Source of the DNA: Boswellia sacra
Taxonomy: Eukaryota > Streptophyta > Magnoliopsida > Sapindales > Burseraceae
Direction of reading: 5' to 3'
Assembly (NCBI GenBank): GCA_013180625.2
Contig: SNVD02004672.1
Location: 124,001 to 188,000, forward strand
DNA: 64,000 nt
This document shows, in pieces, positions 46,736 to 58,851 of the stretch (the stretch's first letter is position 1; the number at the start of each line of letters is the position of its first letter). A program made the position numbers and the translations under genes. The notes under the pieces were generated by a model. The model worked only from the letters and a program-made list of their open reading frames with translations. It was not told the origin of the DNA and did no database searches.

Positions 46736-49700
46736 TCAAGTTTTGAGATCATCAGACATAGCAGAAGGTATGCAATGTGTGGCAAGGATATCAGAGGTGG
46801 CTGCCTTGGCTGTCTTAGTCCGTAGGACCACTATCTGCTCAAATAATTAAATTCAGTAAATTACAAGCATTAGGAGAGAGGAAAACACACACCGAGAGCC
46901 AGTGAGAACCTGCTGGTACTCTAGATCAAATTTTAAAAATTCATCTTCACAGCTCTCCACCATGTCAGCCAGGCTTTTAAGATTCCTCACAGGCTTACCA
47001 TTGAATGCGAGAACCTAGATAAATAGATATAAGAAAACCACTAACATGAGACTGGTCAATGTTATTGTCAGCAGTACTGCATCATACCATTGCATCTCAT
47101 AATCCAGACCTGAGTATTGACAATCTCCTCATATCCAATATTAATGTCAGCCACAAGCACCTGGCACAAATTCCATAGGAATATTATGATTTCTAATGCT
47201 CTTCTGGAAACCAACGTACATTCACAATGCAAGTATTCTTACTAAAAAGAATTGAGTTCACATTCAGCAAACTATAGCAATAATATGAAAATACAAATGA
47301 AAAGCAATTTATGGGGCATGAGACAGTGAGAGAGAGAGAGAGAACCTGAGAAACCACAACAACCTGTTCATCTACAGATTGGGCCATTGCATGCAAAAGC
47401 TTGTCCAACAGTTTGACCGGAGCATCAAATTCATAATCCTTTCCATACTGGATTCAGGAGTCAAGTTGCATGAACATTAGAAGACATTTAACAAAGCCAA
47501 ACCACAAAAGTTTCAGTTCTAAGAATGAAAAATAAACCATGCTTGCCACACTAACAAGGCTCCAACCTAGAAAATATAGCAAGGTCTTATAACATGCACA
47601 TCCATTGAACCACACACAGTAAACAAAGACTTGAACTGGAGTAGCATCTCAACTCCCTCTAGCATTCTTCGGTATCCTTTGCATCTTTTAGTAAATTACA
47701 AATACATGCATCGACAGCCAGACTTCACACATAAAAACAGAGTAACACAAGTGTCAAAGTAGCTGCAAACCTCAGAACGCAGATAGGGAACAGTTACAGC
47801 TGTAAAGACAAATCCTGCAATGATGTAATAAGAAGGAGGTCGTCCATTGATGTGTGCAGGGATGAGCCGCTTATGAGTCGCAAGTTTTATGTTGAATTCA
47901 AGAATCTCTGAATTGCGAAGAACTTTTACTAAAGCTTTATCTCCAGCGTACTTCTGAGAGACAAGGTAACCAAAACTTATGCGCTCTCCATGCCTGAAAG
48001 GAACTAAAATTCAGTTCAAGAAATAAGTTAGGACATCTCTAGTTGGCAAACAAACAACCAAAACAAATAAAAAAATCTAGCAAATCAAAAGTTTTTCATA
48101 AGAATAGAGTACTACAATACTCATAAGAAATAACAAAGATTAGTCAAATGGCACTCTTAAATTGATTTTAAAAAAAAAAAAATTCCCTTGCAAAATTTAC
48201 CAAAGTCCACTGTAGTAACAACATCAATATATGTAAACTAAAATTAGTAGCTCACATTCAGCACCTAACCCTTAGAGAGTCGCTTTTCTAGGTGCAAAAG
48301 GCAATCACCAAAGTAAAATTGCCTGCTTCAGGGTCTTAAGGCACTACATGTGCATGCTGCTTAGTGCTAGGTGAGTGCCTGCCCTACCTAGCCGAGTGTC
48401 TCCATGTGTATGATGGTTACAGTCAAGCTCTGCAACATATATCAACTTCCAGGCTTAAGCACAGCTTACTTACAGCTTTGTTGAAAGCAAATACAAATCT
48501 TTCAAAATGCAGTCAAGAACTCTTGCTGACTAGTTCAATCCATTTATGTCTATTACATTGTAACTCTCATCTAACAACATTCACGCTAATATAATTGTAA
48601 AATGGTGCCACTGTGAATTTACCATCATATAAGCATCATCTAAATTAACTATGTTTATAATGCCAAACGAAGAAGCTATTCCTAAATTTTCCCCTTCGGT
48701 AAAACTCCTAGCAACTCATTTCGTATCTTGCACTAGTCCTATCTAAATTTCTGCTGCATGAAATGTTAGACAATCCATCATACCAAGTATTACTCATAAA
48801 TGTAATTTTTTTATCCAATTTTACTAGTTTTAAAATTGTACTGCATCTTCTACCCAAAATCACAACAAAAAAAAAAAAAACTTTTGACAGCTTCAAGCTG
48901 CTGACTCTGAAAGAACATATTTAAAACAACTATTTTTTTTTTTTTTTTTTTTTTTTAACTTCTGATACGAAACTGAGTACATATATGATGAATATGTAGG
49001 AAGGGTTAACAACAACCCATTGGAATACCAAACTTATATATTTACAGAAAATTTAGTGGACTTTTCTATAATAACAACAAATAGACAAACAAGAGAAAAT
49101 TTTCCACAAGAAATAAATATTCCACAAGAATACCATGAAATACTATAATACCAAAAAGAGGAGGATACAAGATATGGTAAGACTAGCAAGTAGCATGACT
49201 TAGCAACCATCAGATTAAGAGAATGGTAATGTAACAAACAAAAATGAAGGAAAACGTGGCACTAAAGATGAAAAAGAAAGGAAAATTTCACCTGTTCCAT
49301 CATTGGCAATATCAATGCCATCAAAGCTAATGATAATATCCGATGGCTTCAGTAGGTGTGATTCTGGAGCAGTTGGCTCAATTCTTCTAATAAGAACACC
49401 CTTCTGATCACACTTCATCCCCATTGACATGCGCAAATCAGGATTTTCCATCTTCTGCCATTCAACTCCAAGGATAGGGAACCCTAACACGTTGCAAATT
49501 ACCAAAAAAAGCATAAACAAAAATGCCATAGAAGCAAAAAAAGCCGTGATGATGGAACTGTAAACATAAAAAAACTACAAGCAAAAGTACCTGTATACGT
49601 CCCATTTCTCTCATAGTCTTGAATAAAGTGCATAATAACAGGAGTGGGTATCACATAACCTATGTTTTCCACATCTTCATGTTTAAGAGACTGAAATGCA

Positions 49701-51235
49701 ATACCAACACATTTTCCCTTATCATTAAATGCAGGTCCACCAGAATTTCCAGAATTAATAGCTGCATCTATCTGCAAAAGCATATTATGTACGTGCACCA
49801 GCATAATAAATCAATACCCTATTTTCATAAAAACATTACTAAAACACTCAACATGCTGCATTTAACAGCATTTGACTGAGCCATAGAATTAGATTTGAAG
49901 AGAACTGAAGGTCAACCTCAGAACAATATGGGGTTAACATTTCCAATTGCACATGATTCTGATTCTATGGCTCTAATGCCATGCTACTAAGCACAATACA
50001 AGATAAACCAAATTCTATAAATATAACCTGCAGTCCCAGGAGCTCAGTTGAGCCATGAGCATAAGATAGCATCTCCATCCGTGACACAACCCCACTTGTC
50101 ACAGAGATTGTGTCACCTCCAATTGGATAGCCCACAACAGTAACAGCATCTTGAAGAGCTGGTAGTTCTCCAAACTCCACTGGGGAAACTCCTTCCCAGA
50201 AGTCATCATCATTGACAGTCAACATTGCTGCAACAGCATGAGAACGGCATGATATATACATGGCTTAAGGATCCCACAAATTCAAATCAATTCCTACATA
50301 TATCATAAAAATCCTGCTCCCTTCCCTATTTTTATCACCACTAATGGAACACATAAAGAAAATAACACACGAAATGTTAAGCAACAAAGAAGCCGAATGA
50401 ATACCAAAAACAGAACTATCAATTTCGACCCATCAGTGACACTTTATTTATAATAATAATAAAAGAAAAAAATCTATATAAACAAGATTCATAAATTAAA
50501 ATTTACCCAAGATTCTTGAAGAACCATCCAAACACTACTCTTGAACAACCATCATCCCAACAGATTGAATATTGGCAGTGGCATTTTCTTTAATGACTAT
50601 TTTCTAAGTTTACAAGATTCAAGAATAATTCTTTATTAAAAATCCTGAAAGCAACAAAAGAATAAAAAGGTTAAGGTCATTTTACCAATGTCACACTCGG
50701 TTCCAATGGACAAAACGGTGGCCAAGTACTTGGTATCGGAGCCGCGTTTCTTGAGCTTGACTTGCGTATGATGCTCAACTGAGTGTGCATTCGTCAACAC
50801 TCTTCTCCCTCCCACGATAAACCCACTACTACTAGAACTGTACTGTCGCTTCCTTTGCCACGCCAGCGAGAAATTCGGCTCCGTGTGCACACAAAACACT
50901 TTAACAACGGCATCCATCAACGGCACCGCTTTCGCCGCCACGCTGTCCCACCTGGGTGGCAATACCGTTATGTCCTTAGCGTCACCATGCCTCGTCCGTT
51001 CGGGTGACGCCAAGTGCCCAACGTTAGAATTTGTATTGGCGTTGGCTTCGCCGTCGCTGTGTTTCCGTTTTGGTCTGCCCCGGGTGCGACGCGGGGAGGA
51101 AGGGTTGTGAGTATCGACGGCAGCGACGGCGGCGTCGTCGTCGTTTTGGGAAGTGGGACTGGCATTGTATTGATAGTCCATTGTTTCGGTCTTGGGGGAT
51201 TTGCGGGGGCGTCCACGTTTCCTGGGTTCTGGCAT
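46736..51235 (-). CDS. DEG9: DEG9-type DegP/HtrA serine protease (protease Do-like 9), 9 exons
   Basis: I read minus-strand exons at 51235-50686, 50227-50028, 49771-49591, 49483-49292, 48003-47771, 47447-47346, 47160-47110, 47014-46910 and 46834-46736. They give 570 residues with no stop. The first ~90 residues are basic with three AT-hook-like RGRPRK/RGRPKRK motifs, fitting the nuclear/nucleolar location known for DEG9. The trypsin-like domain shows His in [13 protein letters not shown], Asp in GTECDIAML and Ser in [15 protein letters not shown]-type region follows ([19 protein letters not shown]). The start is the first ATG, giving [13 protein letters not shown]. Length and motifs match Arabidopsis At5g40200, where DEG9 degrades ARR4 and links light and cytokinin signalling. 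The long fourth intron (1.29 kb) holds a T-run at about 48934-48956. Confidence 0.95.
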
Positions 51236-52408
51236 CTTGGAGCGGTTAGGGTTTTGGCTGTTGCTGCTTGCTGGTGCCGCGGGTTCTGCAATATTTTTTG
51301 GGAAATTTGATTGGTTTATCTCCCCACAAACCCCTTATTTAATGGTAAATACTTATCACCCCGAGATTTTGAGAAATATTTAATTTCTCCCCTGCTCCGT
51401 TCTCTTCCCTTGAAATCACAATTATTCGGCCAACCAAAATCTATATCAAAATTTCTAATCTCTTTTACGATTTTACCCTTTGAAGATACCATTCAAGATG
51501 AAATTCGTTATTCTGTTACCAATATCTATACAATATTCCTGGCATCGTTGTGTGACTAAATAATTGATGCAGGGCTCATTTCTTTTCCACTGTGATCCTA
51601 CATGCTCTTTGCAACAACAACAACAACTTGAGGTTAATTTGAGGAAGAATTAATGCTCATTCTATATTCAACAACTAATTGAGACTTTATTCAAGAAGAA
51701 TCTAACATATTGCTCATACTCCATTGATCTATATAAAAAAAATTATAATTTGATAATTTCTTCAGAGAATCCCTAAAATTAGTTTTTTCTTTTTAATGTT
51801 ATCTCAAAAAAAATTTAAAGTTCCACTTCGATTTCCCGGTTAACTAACAATTAATAGAAGGAAACTATCTTTTCGTAAGATATTAGAGAGAGATTGTCAT
51901 TTAATAAAATTTTAGAGGAGATAACATGTATAATTTCATCCTTTATCCTTTATTGAGTAAATAAGACAATCTAACAATTATTTTTCATTTTTGATTATGA
52001 ATTACGACTTACAACAACTTAACCCGTTATCGATCATTGCCTACCCTAAGCCATCAAAACCAACACTAACTTTATTTTTCTCCAACAATAATATGAAACA
52101 AAACCAATTGGGCAATTGTCAATAATCCACCTAGCATGCACGTGGGAAATTAAAGAAGATGATGAAGATCTTTTGATCCTTCGACAATTGAAGATTTCGA
52201 CCTTGGTGAGACTAAAACTAGAGATTTTGAGCTTTAAATTAATGAAAGAGAAAATTAACCCTAATAATCTAAAAAAAATTATAGTTGCCCTTATCCTTAA
52301 TTAATTATTCAGCTATAGACCACGCAAAAGTTATCCTTAATTAATTATAGTTGTTGCCCCTATCCTTAATTAATTAATGAAAGAGAAAATCCAACTGTCC
52401 AAGTGATG
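51236..52408. other. Upstream region of DEG9 and AT-rich spacer
   Basis: The first ~300 bp should hold the DEG9 promoter and 5' leader (minus strand). I find no clear TATA box. A short CAA repeat lies near 51615-51630. The rest is AT-rich, with repeated TATCCTTAATTAATTA near 52290-52375. No gene is supported. Confidence 0.5.
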
Positions 52409-52713
52409 AAAAATTACACTAATTCCATATTTTGATTTAAACAAAATAAATAAATTAAAAATGTAAGAATATTAATTAAATAATATAATTTTATGTTTAA
52501 ATATAAAATTTAAAAATTTTAAAAATCTTTAAATAAAAGATAATATTACTGTCTATATTTAAATAATAAAATATATTTTTAAATGTGAAAATTATATGAA
52601 ATAAATAAAGTTATTTTATAATTTCAAAGTGATGAAAACCGTATTATTTAATTTTTTGATAAAAATTAAGGAAAATTATTTAAAATTTTTTAATAAAAAT
52701 TAAGGAGTTAAAA
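52409..52713 (+). repeat. AT-rich direct repeat left of the pararetrovirus locus
   Basis: About 305 bp (from AATTACACTAATTCC to ATAAAAATTAAGGAGTTAAAAA) recur in the same orientation at 62166-62488 with scattered differences. The pararetrovirus sequences lie exactly between the two copies on this side. Confidence 0.82.
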
Positions 52714-52714
52714 A

Positions 52715-52770
52715 TAAATCTTAGATGTCCAACTTTAGGAAATTTTTGATGGTATAAGGATATATATTTA
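52715..52770 (+). pseudogene. Stub of coat-protein sequence joined to the viral primer site
   Basis: The sequence AATCTTAGATGTCCAAC to GATGGTATAAGGATAT matches 55535-55590 in the coat-protein region of the same copy (family block NLRC...FRWYKD). It stands directly before the primer site, where it does not belong in a normal viral order. It indicates a rearranged or deleted source molecule. Confidence 0.75.
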
Positions 52771-52775
52771 AAACC

Positions 52776-52787
52776 TGGTATCAGAGT
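52776..52787 (+). promoter_or_regulatory. Pararetrovirus primer binding site (tRNA-Met)
   Basis: TGGTATCAGAGT follows the plant initiator-Met complement for 11 bases. The minus-strand copy has TGGTATCAAAGC at 59106-59095. Confidence 0.85.
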
Positions 52788-52826
52788 CAATAGGTTTCAT
52801 AAATTGAATCTTAAACTTTTAAGTCA

Positions 52827-53030
52827 ATGACAAAAAAGAGTGAATCAAGAGAACATATTCTAAGATATAGAATTGAATACAAAATAATACAAAATTATCT
52901 TGAAAGAAACGGGTATAACATATCACATGAAGATATATTAGAGTCAATGATGGAATTAAACTCTCTCAAGGACCATCTCCTAGATCTAGAAACTTACTTT
53001 TGGACGCTTTGCGAAAGAGGTAGCATTTAG
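52827..53030 (+). CDS. Pararetrovirus leader ORF, 67 residues
   Basis: The ATG lies 40 bp after the primer site. It encodes a short Glu- and Leu-rich protein (SREHILRYRIEYKIIQNYL, then HLLDLETYFWTLCERG). The same ORF is open in the minus-strand copy (59055-58852) with about a dozen changes. It is the only ORF intact in both copies. I do not recognise its function. A short ORF in front of a structured leader is common in this virus family. Confidence 0.6.
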   Translation: MTKKSESREHILRYRIEYKIIQNYLERNGYNISHEDILESMMELNSLKDHLLDLETYFWTLCERGSI

Positions 53031-53094
53031 AAAAATTCTAATTATAGATATCATTCTAGAATTATTTAAAAAAAATTAGTATATAAGAGTTGAG

Positions 53095-53212
53095 GGATAG
53101 GAATAGGGAGCAGTAAAAGCGGTTCATATGTTGGTAAGCTAGATATTCCCGGCAGCTGAGAGTGCATAAGTCCGTTGGTACATCTGAGGTGTTCCCGTAG
53201 CCTTTCCTATCC
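53095..53212 (+). promoter_or_regulatory. Predicted stem in the pararetroviral leader
   Basis: GGATAGGAA (53095-53103) and TTCCTATCC (53204-53212) form a perfect 9-bp inverted repeat around about 100 nt. It lies 65 bp after the stop of the leader ORF. The loop region (GGTAAGCTAG, GCAGCTGA, AAGTCCGTTGGTA, GGTGTTCCCGTAGCC) and both stem arms recur in the minus-strand copy at 58783-58663. It may be a ribosome-shunt or packaging structure, by analogy with caulimovirus leaders. Confidence 0.5.
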
Positions 53213-53337
53213 TAAAAGGATTGTATACTAAAATTTGAAGTTATTAATAATTCGAAAATAACATTTACAGTTAGATGATATCTAAGTTCTAAATCTAGAA
53301 AAACGTCTAAGATAATTAGCTCAAGAAAAATAATGAT

Positions 53338-54370
53338 AAAAATTACTAATGTTAAACAAAGCTTAAATAAAAATACACTACCTAATATTTCATTTGATAT
53401 TATATATGAAATAGAAACTTTTAACTTTGAAATTGCTTATGCAATAAAATAACATAAGGAAACTTTAATTTTACAAAATGAATTTGAAGAAATAAGATTA
53501 CTTAGTCAACTAGCTATAGAAAATTACAAGCAAAAAGGATTTAATTATATACACTTTGGATTAATACAAATAGCTATATAACCATTATAAAAAATATGAA
53601 TAAATTCTCCGGTATTAATATTATTAAGGGATAAAACATTATTAAAATTTCAAGATTCCTTATTAGGAGTAGTACAGTCAAATCTTTGTAATTGTGCTAG
53701 TTATTTCAATTGTGTTCTAAACTCCTAAGTTAGTTTTCATGATCCAACAATATTAGATACATTATTTTTAAATATTCATTTGCCAGAATCAATTTTTACA
53801 CAAAATAGGAATGAATATTTACTACTTTATAGGATATATTTTGAACAAACTAGTTCATAATTTTAATTCTAGATGTAGATTACAAGACACTAGAGGAGAA
53901 ACGACAATATTAATAGTAGAAACAGAAGAAAATACTTCAATATCTACTTATACTGCAAAATTATTTAAATAGAATGAAATCAATATACCAGAAATTTGGC
54001 AAATAGATAATCCATTACCACCTAGAAATAGAGTACAAAAAGAAATAGCACAAATTAGTCAAAATTCATAAGGAAAGATTTCATTAAGATTTAATTCGTT
54101 AAAAAATAGGAGAAATTTTATCAAGTTATTATAATATTAAATCTGCTAGGAGTTCATTTTCATTACAAAAAACCAGTAGTTTTAATTACAAAAGTATACA
54201 AACAAGTGAAATAAATAATAACCCTCCTTATACAGTAAATTATACAACGCCTATAGCAGAACCAGTTAATCAATCACCTCCAATGTCACCTACATAATCA
54301 GATTTTCAAACTATTAATATTATTCAAAAAGAAGATTAGGAAATTAATAAAGAATATTTAAGAAACGACT
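53338..54370 (+). pseudogene. Pararetrovirus movement protein (30K type), broken
   Basis: Blocks such as KITNVKQSLNKN, EIRLLSQLAIENYKQ, VVQSNLCNCASYFNCV and DPTILDTLFLNIHLP correspond to the 30K-superfamily movement protein of Caulimoviridae. The family protein lines plasmodesmata and carries virus between cells. There are stops at about 53448 and after the YFNC block, and a frame change near 53830. Downstream sequence to about 54370 is linker with several more stops. Confidence 0.72.
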
Positions 54371-54372
54371 TT

Positions 54373-54753
54373 ATGCAAGAAGAAAATAATTTTAAAATAA
54401 AATGGTATTTTAGTACATTTCATAAACAAAAAACTAAAAAAATTAGAGAAGAATTATATAATGAGATGATAAGAATAAAAGTCAATATTCCTTTCTTTAC
54501 GTGGTTTGATACGTATACACCAAGACATAATATACAATTACCCTATAAAAGTCAACATATTAATGTTCAAACAAATGAGTTTAAAAAGTGGGAAACCACA
54601 CAACATGGAATAATTCAATCAATACACCCACCTTTAGAACAAATTACAATTAAAACAAGTGAAACAGAGGTTTTAGCAACGCCATTTAAAAATAGATCTA
54701 ATAAACCAGATAATGAAAATACAACATTAGAAGATATTAAGAAAATTTATTAA
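54373..54753 (+). pseudogene. Pararetrovirus polyprotein segment between movement and coat proteins
   Basis: An open segment of 126 residues contains NNFKIKWYFSTFHKQ and PFFTWFDTYTPRHNI. Comparable WFFSTF...FF.WFE segments occur between the movement and coat proteins of endogenous petu-like viruses, as I recall. Function unknown. It stops at 54753 and scattered nonsense codons follow to the coat-protein region. Confidence 0.55.
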
Positions 54754-55029
54754 CAAAATAATTTTCATAATCAATTACTTCATATTGTATCTAAATAAGT
54801 TACAAGAATAGAAGATCAAATAGATAATATTAAATTAAAATAGTCTATGACATTTCCTCAAGATATTTCTCTACCACTATTTAAATCGGTTTAATAAAAT
54901 AATACACCAATAAAACTTCCTAAGATTTAATTGATTATATTAATAAAAAACTTAAGATATTACCAAGTTCTTCCAACAAAATTAATACTTTAGATCAAAA
55001 TCAATAAAGTGATATTCAATCTATTACAG

Positions 55030-56155
55030 CATATGAAGACATAGATGAAATTAACAAAATAACTAGAAAAGATAAATGGAAACAAGCCACTACAAGAACA
55101 TATTATCCAAGACCTACTCAACCAGATCTAATGTATGAAGAAAGAAAACAATTTATTTCAAATAGATATGCAGGTGATTCACTTTATGAATGAAATATAG
55201 ATGGTAAGTCAAAATATGAATAATTAATACCTTACAAGAAATGAGAATGGCATCTACCGCTTATAAAGCTTATAAAACAAGTGATAGTGAGGCGGCTAAG
55301 TTATTAGTTACAGGTTTTATGGGATCATTAAAATATTGGGGGACAATTGTATAGGATTTAATAATTAACAAATAATACTTAACCATGTAGAAAAGACCCA
55401 AGTAGAAGACGAAGATGGATTTGTAACTATTCAAGAAACCCAAAATGCTGTAGAAGTACTAATATATACTATTTCAATGTATTTCATAGGAAATCCTAAA
55501 GAGGAATTAGCTAGTTCAAAAATAATTTTAACAAATCTTAGATGTCTAATTTTAGGAGATTTTAGATGGTATAAGGATGTATTTATAACAAATATATTTA
55601 AAAAGTAGGACTGCAATGCTTCTTTCTAGAAAGAGAGATTTATTGCAGATTAGGACAATTCTTTTCTAAAAAAAATAATCAATAAATTAATAAAATTAAC
55701 ATGGGGAAGTTCAATTCCTTGGAAAAATATTACATATGGTCAATTATTTGCTTTTATTAAAAAAAAAAGGATTAGCAATATGCCAAGAACAAAAAGAAAA
55801 AAGAAAAGTAGAAAGATTTAGTAAAACAATAGGATCATTTTGTGAACAATATGGTTATGAAAATCTTATACCACCATCCTATTCTAAGAAATATAAAAAG
55901 AATAAATAAAAAAATCTTTACAAATACAAAAGTCAATTTGATAATTAATATTATAAGAAGAATAAGAAAAAGTTCAAACCTAAAAAGAATTATTCAAAAT
56001 CTAAAAAATATTTAATTTGCTGGAATTATAAACAACCTAGTCATACGTCAAAACAATGTAAAAAGAAGAATAAAGTCAATGAACTTTTTAATGACCAAAA
56101 TGAATTAAAAGAAAAACTCAACAAATTTCTATTTAGTGAACAATCTAGTCAATAA
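55030..56155 (+). pseudogene. Pararetrovirus coat protein with defective zinc knuckle
   Basis: Coat-protein blocks NLRCLILGDFRWYKDVF (about 55540-55590) and SSIPWKNITYGQLFAFIKK (about 55707-55765) are followed by a Lys-rich tail and a knuckle CWNYKQPSHTSKQC (56018-56059). The second Cys of CCHC is Tyr and the Gly before His is Ser. The family protein packages the genome. Frame changes near 55600-55780 and several stops break it. Confidence 0.72.
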
Positions 56156-56639
56156 TATAGTATTAGTGTGATGATAATGATATTCAAGAAATTCAAAATT
56201 CAAAATACTGATAATAGATTAGAAATTAGTAAATTCAAGTTGTACAGAAGGATTATGTAACTGTAAGCAAGTTAATGTCATTACTAAAAATACTGATAAA
56301 CAATTTTTGTTGGATATTATTGATAAAATTGAAGACCCAAATATAAAAAGAGAATATTTAATAAAATTAAAAGAAATCTTAGAAAAAGAAAGTAGTATTA
56401 AAACATTTAGTTTAAACGAGACATGGGATAAATATCCATCACAAAGTTTATTCAAACAAGTTACTACAGGAGAATTATAATAAGAAATTAGAAACCTTAA
56501 AGAACAAATAAAAGAAATTCAAAAAGAAATTCAAAATCAACAATTAGAACAACTCCAAACTGAAACTAGACTAACAATACTTGAATCTAAAAATAAAGAT
56601 CATGTTTTAACCTCTAGTTAAAAAATAGAAACAGATTAT

Positions 56640-56987
56640 AAACAAATAATACAAAAGATTAATTATCAAAAATGGTATGTAAAAATATTATTACATATAG
56701 ATAATAGATTACATATAGAAACAATTGCATTAATTGATTCAGGAACAGACAAAAATTGTCTTAGGGAAGGTCTTGTTCCAACTCAATATTATGAGAAAAT
56801 GTATAAGAGACTACATGGTGCAAATGGAATATCATCAGAAGTCATGTATAAGTTATCAAAAGTTAAAATATGTAATCAAGGATATTGTTTTAAAACAAAA
56901 TTTATATTAGTAAAAAATCTTACTCAAAATATTATTTTAGGTACTCCATTCTTAACACAAATATATCCATTCAAAGTTGATAGTTAA
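56640..56987 (+). pseudogene. Pararetrovirus aspartic protease
   Basis: The active site IALIDSGTDKNCL (Asp codon near 56736) and the flap/strand region NIILGTPFLTQIYPF identify a retropepsin-like protease. Conserved GLVPTQYYEK and GYCFKTKFILVKNL lie between. This part of the frame is open for about 110 residues up to the TAA at 56985. Such proteases cut the viral polyprotein. Confidence 0.8.
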
Positions 56988-57503
56988 TGACTTTATACTG
57001 ATATTATGGGAGCAAAAATAAGTTTGAATTCTTACCACCGATGGACACCAAAGAAATTTCTTTACTCCAACAAAACGCAATTGATTAACAAATTAACTTA
57101 ATAAATAATATACAACTTCATATTAATTATTTACAAAAGGAAATTAAATATAAAATAATTGAGGAGCAACTAGAAAATCCTAATTTAGAAGAAGAAATAT
57201 AAAATATTGAAAATAAATTTCGGGAAGAAGTATGCTTAGATTTGCCAAATCAATTTTGGGATAGGAAAAACACGTAGTTACTTTACCATATATCAAATAA
57301 TTTAATGACAAACAAATTCCAATAAAGGCTATACCAATTCAAATAAATGAAGAATTATTACAATATTGTCAAGAGGAAATACAAGATTTATTAAATAAGA
57401 AATTAACAAGAGAATCAAAATCACCTTGGAGTTGTGCAGTCTTTTATGTCAATAAAAAGATTGAATTAGAAAGATGAGTTCCAAGATTAGTAATCAATTA
57501 TAT
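56988..57503 (+). pseudogene. Pararetrovirus reverse transcriptase, N-terminal start only
   Basis: After a broken linker, the block LLNKKLTRESKSPWSCAVF leads to PRLVINY, the first motif of the caulimovirid reverse transcriptase. The sequence then ends abruptly at the inverted junction near 57503. Stops occur before and within it. The catalytic YIDD part is not in this copy. Confidence 0.78.
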
Positions 57504-57850
57504 TTGAATAATTCTTTTTAGATTTGTACTTTTTCTTATTCTTCTTATAGTATTGAAATTAACAAAAATTGACTTTTGTATTTGTAAAGATTTTTTTATT
57601 TATTCTTTTTATATTTCCTAGAATAGGATGGTGGTCTAAGATTTTTATAACCATATTATTCACAAACCCATTGTTTTACAAAATCTTTCTACTTTTCTTT
57701 TTCCTTTTTGTTCTTGGCATATTGCTAATTCTTATTTTTTAATAAAAGCAAATAATTGATCATATGTTATATCTTCCAAAGGAATTGAACTTCCCCCTGT
57801 TAATTCTGTTAATTTATTGATTATTTTTTCATAAAAGAATTTTGGTAATC
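57504..57850 (-). pseudogene. Coat-protein fragment of the minus-strand copy
   Basis: This is the reverse complement of a diverged copy of about 55650-56000, including the region before the zinc knuckle, which is cut off by the inversion junction. Upstream it is joined to movement-protein sequence near 57850-57880, so everything between the two is deleted. Confidence 0.75.
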
Positions 57851-57869
57851 TAAAATCTAAAATCTCATA

Positions 57870-58542
57870 ATGTTGGACAAATTTCTAGTATAGTGATTTC
57901 ATTCCATTTAAATAATTTTGGTGTATAAGTTGATGTTGGAGTATTTTCTTCTGAATCTACTGTTAATATGGTCGTTTCTCCTCTAGTGTCTTGTAATCTA
58001 CATCTAGGATTGAATTCTAAACTAGTTTGTTTTAAATATATTATATAAAGTAATAAATATACATGCTTATTTTCTGTAAAAAATGATTTTGGAAAATAAA
58101 TATTTAAAACTAATATATTTAATATTGTTGGATCATGAAGACTAACTTGGAAGTTTGGAGCATAATTGAAATAAATAGCACGATTACAAAGATTTGACTG
58201 TACTACTCCTAATAAGGAATCTTAAAATTTTAATAATGTTTTATCCCTTAATAACATTAATACTGGAGAATCTATTCCTATTTTTTATAATGGTTTTATA
58301 GTTATTTGTATTAATCCAAAGTGTGTATAATTAAATCATATTTGCTTGTAATTTTCTATAGCTAGTTGACTAAGTAATCTTATTTCTTCAAAATAATTTT
58401 GCAAAGTTAAAGTTTCTTCATGTTCTTTTATTGAATAAGTAGTTTTAAAGTCAAAAGCTCCTATTTCATGTATACTATCGGGTGAAATATTAGGTAGCAT
58501 ATTTTTATTTAAGCTTTGTTTAACATTAGTAATTTTTGTCAT
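57870..58542 (-). pseudogene. Movement protein of the minus-strand copy
   Basis: It opens at 58542 with KITNVKQSLNKN and LPNISPDSIHEIGAFDF and stays open for 68 residues to 58336. The 30K blocks then follow in broken form. It parallels 53338-54000 of the plus copy. It ends at the deletion junction. Confidence 0.72.
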
Positions 58543-58662
58543 TATTTCTCTTGAACTAATTATCTCAGATGTTTTTCTAGATTGAGAACTTAGATATCTT
58601 CTAACTGTGTAGATGCCAGTTTCAAATTATTAATAGCTTCAAATTTTAGCATACAATCCTTT

Positions 58663-58783
58663 TAGGATAGGAAAGGCTACGGGAACACCTTAGGCCTACC
58701 AACGGACTTACGCACTTTCAGCTGCCAGGAACGCCTAGCTTACCAATGTGTGAACAACTTTCATTGCTACCTAGTCCTATCCC
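58663..58783 (-). promoter_or_regulatory. Leader stem of the minus-strand copy
   Basis: Reading the minus strand, GGATAGGA near 58782-58775 pairs with TCCTATCC near 58672-58665. The enclosed ~100 nt match the leader of the plus copy at GGTAAGCTAG, GGCAGCTGAAAGTGC and GTGTTCCCGTAGCC. The stem is therefore retained in both copies. Confidence 0.5.
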
Positions 58784-58851
58784 TCAATTCTTATATACTA
58801 AAATTTTCTTTTATTAATAATTCTAAAATGATATCTAATATTAGAATCTTT

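Larger units (their letters stand above)
52714..57503 (+). mobile_element. Endogenous pararetrovirus (Caulimoviridae), plus-strand copy, decayed
   Basis: Virus-derived DNA in viral order: a coat-protein stub, tRNA-Met primer site, leader ORF, structured leader, movement protein, linker region, coat protein with CCHC knuckle, aspartic protease and the very start of reverse transcriptase. It ends at an inverted junction at about 57503. There are no LTRs. Order, primer site and domain types fit Caulimoviridae; the motifs look closest to petu- or florendo-type endogenous viruses, but the genus is not settled. Stops and frameshifts occur in every domain, so no protein can be intact. Confidence 0.85.

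Noticed and set aside
50783..51310. Several plus-strand frames opposite DEG9 exon 1
   Set aside because: They are antisense shadows of a GC-rich coding exon whose minus-strand reading has clear protease motifs.
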